From Oikopleura dioica (taxonomy: Eukaryota > Chordata > Appendicularia > Copelata > Oikopleuridae): a stretch of DNA of 64,000 nt. The notes under the pieces are model-generated. The model did no database searches. It was given only the letters and a program-made list of their open reading frames with translations, and was not told the DNA's origin. Numbering within the stretch: position 1 is the stretch's first letter; the number at the start of each line of letters is the position of its first letter. The DNA is taken from positions 1,240,001-1,304,000 of the forward strand of contig OU015569.1 of the NCBI GenBank assembly GCA_907165135.1, written 5' to 3'. This document shows positions 43,609 through 54,135 of this stretch, piece after piece. The translations under genes and the position numbers were made by a program.

Positions 43609-46600
43609 TTAACAGTGCTCGAGAACTTTCATCGTCGCGAGTAGAATCGGTCCGTAGTAAAACAAGCCAAACTCTTCGTCCATCGTTTTAACGAAACGAG
43701 GATCGCCTTTTTTGAAAATGTGAAACAAGCTATCCCGATAATACTTGATGTGGTCTTCAGCTGTAACGAGGCTCTTTTTCTTCGACTTTTTCATTTGCGT
43801 AGGCTTTTTCGGGTCGTTCTCGTCTGTGATAACCGGTGGCTCTGGCTTTGGCGGTTTATATTTCGTAGGTAAAATTCTCTTCATGACGTAGTACATTGAA
43901 CACATGATCAGTTTTCTATCACCACGTAGAAACCCATATCTCTCTAGTAGCTCTTTGAACTGCTTCAACGAAGTTATGTTGATTCCCTTTTCAGCCAATG
44001 TTTGCATTCGCTGCGTCAAGTTTTTCACCATATTTTCGTTCTGAAATCAAATAGCGTCAGAGACTCTTTATCGCTTCGAGTCCAATGGATTAGTTAGATA
44101 AAGCTCAGCAGCTGAAGCGCTTTGGTTCCAAGGATAATTTAATTCCCACTTTTGGCGCCGAGTCAATTACTTACATCGTTGTTAAGTTTCATGAATTTGA
44201 TGATCGCAATCATAACGTGCTTCGATTTTGGATGGAGCGTAGGGTCATTTGGATCGTCTTTAAATGCATCTCTCAATTTTCTTTCGATTTCAAGCATCTC
44301 TTCGTGAAAATCAGGATCAGCCATGTCACAGTGTTTGTCAAAAAAGCTGTAATAATTCTCTGGTTGAGGCGGGCGCAATTTGTGATCGAAGCAAATGGCA
44401 TTTTTCGACTTTGCATGCATCTCATCTAGCTTTTTTTCCTCTTCAGCAAAAAGAACCGTGCGTCTGTAGTCGTACTCAGCAATCATCTTTGCTGCTAGTC
44501 TTCGGGATTCTTTTGTTTCTCTGAAAAACAGTTCTTTTTATATCATAGCTTTTGACTCTTACAAAATGGGATGATCCGGGTCTCTCATCTGCATACACTT
44601 TAGCTCTTCGTATGTACGGGTCTTTTCTTTATTCTGGTACCAAGAGAGCGGCCTGTGTCCAGGAGTGTATGGTTTCTTGCAGAGCTCTTCAAACTCTTCC
44701 GGTGTCATCTTTTTCTTTTCTTCTGGCTCACTTTTCTCTTCTTCGTCGGACAGATCTGCTAAAGTGCGTTTTTTCGCTTCTGTTCTTTCTACTTGAAAAT
44801 CATCAATGGATTCTTGCAACTCTTTAATCATATCGCGATTCTTTCCAACTCGTTCTTTGTAAATCTTCACTCGCGCCTTTTCTGCGTCTTTGCGTGATAA
44901 AATCGGTTCTTTCTTCTTCTTTTCGTCAATCTAAAACATACTACTAGCGAGTCTGAATCAACGACAGATTATTTACCAGTACAATAGGGGCTTCCGGAGT
45001 TATTTTGCCAGATCTTTGATAAGCAGCCATTTTGTTAAAGAATACGCGCAGTTTGTCGGCAATATTGTCAGCGTCGACAGTTTGATGGCTGCATTTTACC
45101 CAAGCTGGCATGAACTTCTGCATCATCGGCTGCGCGAATCGCTGGTCCAAATAGATAATCGCACCGAAATCATTTCTGTGTCGAATAATACGTCCAATCG
45201 CTTGGTTAATTGCGCGAGCTGCCTACAATTCAATTGATTAAGGAAAACGCCGAAAGATTACCTGTATTTGATACCAGTCGCTCCCTGAAATGGCGCTTTT
45301 CTTCTCCCTAAACGCAGCATCGACATACTCTCGTTTCAATTTGACTTTTGGATCCATGGCGGGTGCATAAGGAATGCCCGTTATCACAACCACGCGGCCG
45401 CGGGCATCTGCGAAATCGACACCTTCTGAGATTTTGCCTCGACAGACTCCCATCAGTATCGCTCCTAAAAAGTCAAATTAAGTCATGTAGAAAGGAACAT
45501 TTTCTTTACCTTTGAAATTATCTTCTACGATTGTCGTCTCATAATCCTTGCTCACTTGCTCGAGGTCGTTCTTGTTGTTTGGCTCAATGAAGATCTTTCG
45601 TTTGAACATATTGCCAATAGGATTTGAAGCGTTTGCGCCATTCATGACGCCCCAGAACTCGCGGGAAATATTCATCAATTTATACGTGGGGTGAAAGACC
45701 AACAATCCACCCGGGCTCGAGGTCTTTATGCTGGCGATTACTTCGCCCATTTGGGCAAACATTCTTCGATTATCCCTGTTGCCATACACGTTCAACATTT
45801 CTGCGGGATTCTTGCCCATTCCTTTGGGCACTGTCGCCACGAAGACCTGGTCACTTCCTACTACGTGTTTGTTGACAAGTGTAACGGGCATGCGGCTGTT
45901 GTGTCTGTCCAAGCCCAAATTAGAAATGTACTGTTCCAAAGGCGAGAGAGTTCCCGATGTCAAGATGATGTTCTTCGCACCCTGGTCGAGTAAATGCGTG
46001 ATACTCTTCGACGGATCAAAACACCACAGACAAAACTTCATGCCCATAGTATCTTGCTTTTGTTGAACGAACTGTTCATCCTTTTCTCGCTTGAATTTCG
46101 TCTCTTCCATTTTGATATACAATCTGTACTTGGAAAACTCGCTGTCCGATTTTTCTTCTTCTACCATCGAGAATATTTCGATAAAGTCAAGAACGCGGTT
46201 GAGCTTCATGCCTTTAGTCGGCGATTTCTCAGCGATAAAAGTGGCTACTTGTGGGACGAAGTGTTGCAGCTCGAAGAAGGCCTCTTTCGTGAATCCAGTC
46301 TCTTGCAACAAACTGTTCATAGACGTAACTTCGAACATGGATCCTTCTTTTGAAGAACGCACTTTTTGAGCGTAAACTCGCTCAAGATTTTCCTCGAGAA
46401 GATGAAGCGCTTGGACAAGAATAGCTGATCGTTCTTCCATTTCGCCCATGTTAGCTGCTCCTTTCATTGGTCCATCCATCGGATTGTGATCCTTCTTCAA
46501 AAAGTAGTCCTTCGCTTCCTCAGGACAATCCATCTGTTTGATGTATTCTATCTGCTCGAGACACACTTTGCCCTCTTCGATCGCCAGCGCAATATCCGTT

Positions 46601-47481
46601 GAAGTCAATTCATAGCTCGCAGCGTCTTCCGAAACACCCTCAACGTTGTGAGCCTCGTCGAAGATCAAAATACGATTAGCCACATCAAGCTTATGCCTCG
46701 TGCGGAGCCTAGAATCGAGCAGATAATTGTAAGGCAGTAGGACTATCTCCGATTTTTCTGAAAGTTTTCGTCCGAGGTAGTACGCACAAGCTGTGTTTTT
46801 CGACGACCAACTGACTAAATCTTCGATATCGAGAATGCCGCCTGGTAATTTCTCCTCGCCCATGCTTCAGTTTTAATTTGAAAGCTGCATTTAGTTGATG
46901 TTTTCGCTTACCTATCCAGCTGGTTGAACCAGTGGCATTTCTTTGCCTTGCATAGTTGACTGCAAGTATTTTGCTGAAGTCGTCCATCAGCTATCTTCTT
47001 CACAGCTGGATTGAGACATGTGGCTGCGCGGCCTCCGATGACCGACATGTCGATACTATAGCCGCATACATTCTGCAGCTTCTTTAACTCGGACACCACT
47101 TGAGTTAGCTGAGAGTGAGTACGAGAGGAGTAGATGATTTTGGGACGTGGCCCATGTGCGCGCCTGGCATTCCACTTTGGACGGCTCCTTTCAAAGAGTT
47201 AGGAACGAAGAAAATGCACTACGTACTTTTCATCTCGTCGAAGAAATGCTCACGATAAGCCAAAACAGATGCGAGGAGACAGAGTGTTTTTCCTGTACCA
47301 GTAGGAGACTCTAAGATTGCGTGGCATCCCGATTTCAAGGCCTCGATGCATTTGCTCATGTAATCATTTTGCGCTGGATAAGGCTAGACAGGAAAAAATT
47401 ATATATTTCTCAATCTCTGCTGCTCTGAATCACCTCGTATGGAAATCTCACTTTAATGTCATGATAGACGAGTTCTTTCAT
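43609..47481 (-). CDS. RTEL1: RTEL1-type DNA helicase (XPD-like superfamily 2)
   Basis: An iron-sulfur DNA helicase that dismantles D-loops and telomeric structures. The N terminus [21 protein letters not shown] matches RTEL1. Motifs: Walker [21 protein letters not shown]; an Fe-S cysteine region (Cys in AATCLNP, NTCSQLC and KKCHWF, then TACAYYL); DEAH in [32 protein letters not shown]; and [14 protein letters not shown]. The C-terminal region (about 45150-43609) is long, Lys/Glu-rich, then helical with [18 protein letters not shown], perhaps a degenerate harmonin-like part. About 1150 residues, close to RTEL1. TTGTTCAG precedes the ATG. Introns are GT-AG and mostly 45-50 nt. Confidence 0.92.
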
Positions 47482-48334
47482 CTGAACAAACTCGAGGTCA
47501 ACGACTGGACGATTACATGCATCGGGTACAGAAATTTTTTTGGTGCGTTTTTATCTTGGTTTCGTTCGTTTTTGCTTTTGGAATGAGAGGAACCGAATAA
47601 AGGGATAAACGATAACGGTGATAGTGAAATTTGATTTTCGGAAAAAAAAGGAAAAAGAAGTTCTAGGAAAATGAGGAATCCTGTGATCTCGCTACATGAA
47701 AAAAACGCTGTAGAAGAAACTAGCAGAGTTTATTTTATTTTTATTTCTGACTTCTGGGACAGCTACGGAGAAATAACAAATGTTTCGATTTCTGTTCATG
47801 GAATAATTTGAAGATACATATTTTTGTTGTTTTCAATATTCTATAATTTCATTACCGGAATGACCTTTTACAAGTAATGATGTTGATTCTGTTACTGGCA
47901 CGGATTGTGTGTGTTTTTCTTTGGTTCTGGTGGATTAAGGCGATTATTAATGTTGTTGATGACTGTACTTGGGTGAAAAGAGGTTGCATTTATGACTTAC
48001 TGTGGTTATGCTGGGTATAGTATTTATGCGACGATAGGGCTAATATTAATCAAAGAAGAGAGTAAGTTGGATTTTGTTTGTTTTTGAAAGTCGAATTAAT
48101 TTTCGTGAAAAGTTATTATTTACATTTTGGCATCGGATGGAGCAGAAGTAATAAAATACCAAGAGTGAATTATAAGACAGTCACATAGTAGCGCAGAGAC
48201 GAGAAAGGAGTTTTTTTATATTCCAGTTGCTGTGTGTTTTCCTGCTGGAGCCGATGGTGGTGGTGGGTAGGTGAGTTCGTGTTTTTAGAGGACGATCGAG
48301 AGAGACGACGATCGCCGGGGAAAATAACAGACTG
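47482..48334. other. Region between RTEL1 start and Rho 3' end
   Basis: About 850 bp, AT-rich, mostly the 3' flank of the minus-strand Rho gene plus the RTEL1 upstream region. No CCAAT/GC-rich patch is seen, so the RTEL1 promoter is not obvious. It is either a TATA-less start in this stretch or transcription shared with Rho upstream. Confidence 0.35.
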
Positions 48335-49319
<985 letters not shown>

Positions 49320-50105
49320 TTTCTAAATACAGTCACTTTTTAATACCAGTTTCGCGAAATGTCAAAAATACACCAGCACAAAAAAGTCTTCTTCCAATCT
49401 CTGCAAAAGGAAAAACTTTCATTTTTTTCAATCGTAAACGATTTCGAATTTTTTGAAAGTTTGAATTTTCTTCTTTAGAAAAAACGAAAAAATGATCATT
49501 ATTCTGATTGGGGGTAGTTATAAAGGCTGTTTTCTCTAATATTTGGTGGTGAGTCGGATCTGCTCGCTCGGGGAGTGATTTCCATTTTCGGTGGTTGATT
49601 TTCGCGTTTCGCCCACACTCGCCAAACAGTCGTCGTCTTTCACGCGCTCGGCCGTGCTCGGTTCCGCTCGGGAAGCTGCGGCCGAAAGCGACCAATCAGC
49701 GCCGCCGAGCGCGAAATTTTTGAAAGACGCCAAAGCGCAACCACTTTTAAATTTCCCAACGACACGCCACAGTTGTCATGTCAACCAGCCCCAATTACCC
49801 ATTGTGGAAAAGAGGGATGAACGCCCTTTTAGGTTTTTGAATCGCGCGCGCCTTCTTCAAGCTTGTGAAATGACCGGAAGCGCCTCTCAGCCAGAAAAAT
49901 TCCTCAGCTTATATCTTCGATTTCGATCATTTATTTAAAATCTGGAACATCGTACCAGAGTAGTTGCAGTCAAACAAGGAAGCTAATAGTACGTAATTCC
50001 TTTGATGGGAACGGCAGAAATTTTTTTGCAATTTTGAACTAGTGAGATAGCAGAGCGAAGGATGGAAGTCAAATTTGGTACAGCTGAAACTGATGAGAGT
50101 CACTT
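49320..50105. other. Rho promoter region and FKBP6-like 3' flank
   Basis: About 790 bp. The GC-rich patch at 49560-49720 carries the CCAAT block listed separately and is the likely Rho promoter. CTGTATTTAG lies two bases before the Rho ATG as a trans-splice acceptor. The rest is AT-rich. Confidence 0.45.
49688..49703. promoter_or_regulatory. GCGACCAATCAGCGCC block, likely Rho promoter
   Basis: A 16-bp match to 19085-19100, inside a GC-rich patch about 370 bp upstream of the Rho ATG. CCAAT is the NF-Y binding core; the GCGCC extension is shared between copies. This is the copy best connected to a gene. Confidence 0.5.
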
Positions 50106-52992
50106 TCAGTCTCCAGTATAGAGACTTCCCCCTTTGGCCATGGATTTAGCGAAGTCTTTGGATATAACAAGTTTCGGCGTGCCGCTGACAGGATCGACCC
50201 CTTTGTAGACCTGAATCCCTTTGCTGTTTGCGTAAGCGACGATGAACTGGACCGCGCACTTAGTGGTGAAATGATGGGAGAACAGATGATCGAACCAATC
50301 TTTGTCTTTGGCGAAATTATCCACGAAATTTTTGTAGTATTCCTGAAAATGTCCTGATTACGGAATGTAGCGGCGGAATGAACTTACATAGCTGCCACCA
50401 AAGGGAATGTCGCGAGTTGGAGAGTCCTTGTCTTCTTGCACTAACGCTTCGATACACTTTTCTAAATCGAGACCTTTCGGTTTGAGTCTCGTGACTTTGC
50501 TGGCATCATCTTCTTTAGCCTTGACTGGACCATCCTCTTCTTCCTCCTCTTCTTTCTCATCCTTTTCCTCCTTCTGTCGCTTAGCCCAGGCTTCGTTGGT
50601 CTTTTCGATCTTCTCCATGAGTTCTTTCATCATTCGTCGCTCTTTCTTGTTGGCATAATCTCAAATTTGATTCAGTAAAGGACATTTCAACTGCTCACCT
50701 ACTTTTGTATGGCAAATCGTCCTCGTTTTGATGGCAAATTTCATCCTCAAAAGCACCGTATAGACTAAAAACGTTTTTTTTCTTCAGAAATAAACCAAAT
50801 AACTTACGAAACGACATCCGAAGAATGGTTGAATGGGTCCCGGCTATAGAGCTCCATCAAGTTGAATCGTGTCTTGTTCAATTTTGGATAGAACTGAGCA
50901 AGAAATTCCAAAGCCCTTTCTTCGTCCTTCCTGTAGTGTTCCAGCAGTTCCTCGAAAATGCGCAAGACTTGCTCTCCAACGCCTATTGCCTTCTTGTATA
51001 AACCGGGCTTCGCTTTTCTGTAAGCGAGGCAGGCGTCACAGTTCAGGTATATCAGATACTTCTTTAGCTAAATTCTACGTTTCCGCATTGGTATTCAAAA
51101 ACAAAAACTAACCTGCAATTCATCTTCCAAATTTTTGCACACGGCACGCTCTAAGCAGTGAATCGCTTGGGCGAGTAAGTCGCCGGATCGCTCGGCACCA
51201 AAGTAATCGTTTTGATTCCTGCTAGGTTCGATCTTCTCCTCGCCAGTGTTGCTGTTGACGTCGCGGACACCCTCACTCGCTTTTGAGAACTGTTCCTTGG
51301 CTTTTGTCTTGAGTCTCTTGCATGTTGCCATGATGGCTTTGAGTGGGATCTTTGCTCTGTATTTCATCGGCATCCGGATGAAGCGTTCGTGAAGTTCGTA
51401 GGTGATGTAGCACAGTTTGACTTGGAAGACGATCGTTGCGTTGCCGGGAATTCGCGGAAGCATGCCCCACTTTCCATATGCCCACTCAGGTTTGCAAATG
51501 ACGAAGTGCTGCGATCCTGAAGTCATGAGTTCGATCGCCGCTTCTAGGCCAGGAAGAGTTGCGCCACAGCAGATCTCCAGGTGCTCCATCATTCCTTAAT
51601 CAGAGTACAGTCCAGAGACCCTCAAAAAGTATTTCTACCTGTCTCAACATCTCCACGGTCGTAAGTATAATCAATCGGTGGAGCCAAAAGGTCATCGCCA
51701 AGCCACATGGCATAGTGAATACCGACTAGTACAAGAGCTTATGAAGCAATTACATATAAAACTACTTACCAACTGGCAAATAATTGATGTCACCGCCATA
51801 CTCTTTCATCAGCCCCTCAGCACGCTCCTTTTCTTGAGCCAGTGCGTCAGCTAAAAGTAAAGGTAGCAGATGTTGTGCTCAGTTACTAGCATCTCTACTT
51901 ACCAACAGTGATTCCCCGTTGTTGTCGTCTTTGGTAAGGCTCATGTTCATTTACCGGGATTTTCGTTATGCGGACTCCTCCATTAGTATCTAAAGAAGAT
52001 ATAATTGAACAGGGATGAATTTTTCATTTGAAATCATAGAAGAAAACGTATAATTTCATCTTTTTGCTGGTTTTCTCTTTGGTGTAAATTTCAGTCTGTA
52101 ATCACCTGGCACCTCTTCTGTAATATTGTAAAGGTAAGCGAGTCTCTCCTTAGAACAGGGATGGAAATCTGAGCGGCACGGCACGGCACGGCACAGCGGC
52201 ATGGCACGGCACGGCACGTGCCGTACCGTGCCGTGCCGGAGAGTAAAATCTGGTTGCGGCACCGCGGCACAGTAAAATTAACCATTCCTTGATTTGTTAA
52301 TTTAAGGGGCTTGACGGCCCTTCGGGCCGTTTCAGCCCCGTTCCTTGATTTGTTAATTTAAGAGGCTTGACGGCCCTTCGGGCCGTTTCAGCCCCGTTCC
52401 TTGATTTGTTAATTTAAGAAGCTTGACGGCCCTTCGGGCCGTTTCAGCCCCGTTCCTTGATTTGTTAATTTAAGGGGCTTGACGGCCCTTCGGGCCGTTT
52501 CAGCCCCGTTCCTTGATTTATTAATTTAAGGGGCTTGACGGCCCCAACCCCACTCTCATCCATTGTTAGAAAAATTCAAATTATCCAAGATTTTGATTTT
52601 ATTATGGTTTTCATTTTAACTTTTGAAAATTCTATAAGTACACTAGCAGCTTTAATTTTTTTCATTTATATAAATAAGTTATATGATTCGAATTTGTGCC
52701 GTGCCGTGCCGTTGTGCCGCGGCACCCCATTATCGAATTTTGTGCCGTGCCGTGCCGTACCGTGCCGCGGCACGGGTATTTTGGTTGTGCCGTGCCGTGC
52801 CGGTGCCGCTTGAAAATTTTCTCCTATTTCCATCCCTGCCTTAGAATTGGCACCGGGAAAATTTCTAGGGAAGAGCAGTCTGGAAAAACGATCGCTCTTG
52901 GCTGCAGCATGTTGGAAGTTGAGCTCTAATTCCAGCCCGTCCATTTCAGCAGCAAGCTGCGAGTCAACGCCTATTTCGTAGTCGTACAGCAT
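50106..52992 (-). CDS. FKBP6-like co-chaperone (PPIase-like domain plus TPR)
   Basis: FKBP6 works with HSP90 in germline piRNA biogenesis (shutdown in flies). After an N-terminal acidic segment, exons give GIHYAMWLGDDLLAPPIDYTYDRGD, CGATLPGLEAAIELM, KPEWAYGKWGMLPRIPGNATIVFQVKL, then TPR helices (KAIGVGEQVLRIFEELL) and YSRDPFNHSSDV, matching FKBP6 RAQKEQPFNHDI. A Lys/Glu-rich coiled coil and about 100 extra C-terminal residues extend beyond the vertebrate protein. As in FKBP6, PPIase catalytic residues are poorly kept. A hAT-like MITE (52156-52838) lies in the first coding segment, either in an exon or inside a 45-nt GT-AG intron. One further intron fits GA-AG. Confidence 0.8.
52156..52838. 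mobile_element. hAT-like MITE (683 bp) inside the FKBP6-like gene
   Basis: Termini CAGGGATGGAAAT and its inverted copy; flanks CCTTAGAA at 52148-52155 and 52839-52846, a perfect 8-bp duplication. Sub-terminal regions are arrays of GGCAC on one side and GTGCC on the other, in inverted orientation, and the middle holds a 56-bp tandem repeat. No transposase. Frames reading Arg-Ala-Val-Pro-Cys repeats across it are artefacts of the GTGCC array. Confidence 0.92.
52285..52550. repeat. Tandem repeat, 56-bp unit, about 4.7 copies
   Basis: The unit begins TTCCTTGATTTGTTAATTTA and contains the perfect hairpin GACGGCCCTTCGGGCCGTTTC. Copies differ by one or two bases (AAGGGG, AAGAGG, AAGAAG). It lies wholly inside the MITE, so it expanded after or within that element. 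Confidence 0.92.
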
Positions 52993-54135
52993 GCTCACGA
53001 GAAAATAAGAAAATCCTGCTTCTCTATATCGCAGAAAAACCTATTGTGTCAGAGGTCGCGTTATGGGGGCCAATCGGAAGGAATAGGAATTGACCAGTTA
53101 CGGTGACTCACATTTGCACATAGGATTGTCAGTTCGCGATCAAGGCTGATTTGCCGCGAAAAGGAATCATCCCTTATCGGCACAGCAACGCGCCAATTAG
53201 TTCGATTTTCATCGTTTTTTCACTCTTTGTCGCCATTTTTCAGGAAAAATTGTATGATTGTTTAATAAAATGCTAAAGTTTTTCACTCTCGTTATTTTTC
53301 TCGAGAAAAAAAAACACGAAAAAGAACAAAACAAGGACGAGAATAGCCCATGCGCAGGCCGATGTTTTCGAAAATGAGCGCCCGTCTCTAGAACTTGCGC
53401 TGAGCAGCTCATGTTTTTCACTTTTTCTCATTCACCGCCAAACCAGCTCTGGGGTAATCAGAGTCCGAACGGACTGCTTTTCAGGTAAATCTAGCGTTTT
53501 TGAAGATTTCCAAGTGCTTACAAAATTGTTTTTAGTGCTCTCCAAAGTCCATGGGCTCTCCCTATTGTTTCTGTAAACTGGAAGGCCTTCTTCAAGCCTT
53601 AAGCAATATAATATTGCCAATATTCGGTCAAAAAAAACCGATAAAATCTTTATCATAAGCAAAAATGCTAATGATAGAGTCTATCACCGCAGTTCTTCAC
53701 TGAAAACCAATAAATAAATGCACTATTTCCCTAAATGGGGCGATACGGCAAAAATTATATTTTAAATATCCTGTGTCATTCTTTTGTTCTGAGCGGTTGA
53801 GTGTAGGGATGTCTACTGTTAGAAAGGCTACTGAAGGGTTAGAAAATCTGAAGGGCTGAGAAAATCCCGTATTTCTCAAATCGACATATTATGTCCCCTT
53901 ATTAAGGGGTCTTATCAAAATATAATGCCAATACAATCTGCTTATATTTTACATGCATAAACAAAAAAAGAATAATGTAAAGTTAGATCAAAGTTGATCT
54001 TTATTGGAACTTTTTGAACAGCAAAAATAAGTCGGTAATAGGGTAAGTTGGTAAAAAAAAGGTCAGAAGGGCAGATAAAATAGGGAGGGGGAGGGAAAAA
54101 ACGAGTTTGAGTCTGAAGAGGGGAGAAATTGTTAT
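52993..54135. other. Intergenic region between FKBP6-like and kleisin genes
   Basis: About 1.1 kb. GGCCAATCGG (about 53071-53080), within 90 bp of the FKBP6-like ATG, is a CCAAT-type promoter candidate, and GCGCCAATTAG occurs at about 53189-53199. The rest is AT-rich with no supported gene. Confidence 0.4.

Noticed and set aside
52056-52998. Frames of repeating Arg-Ala-Val-Pro-Cys and similar across 52.1-52.9 kb
   Set aside because: Translations of the GTGCC/GGCAC arrays inside the MITE, not protein.
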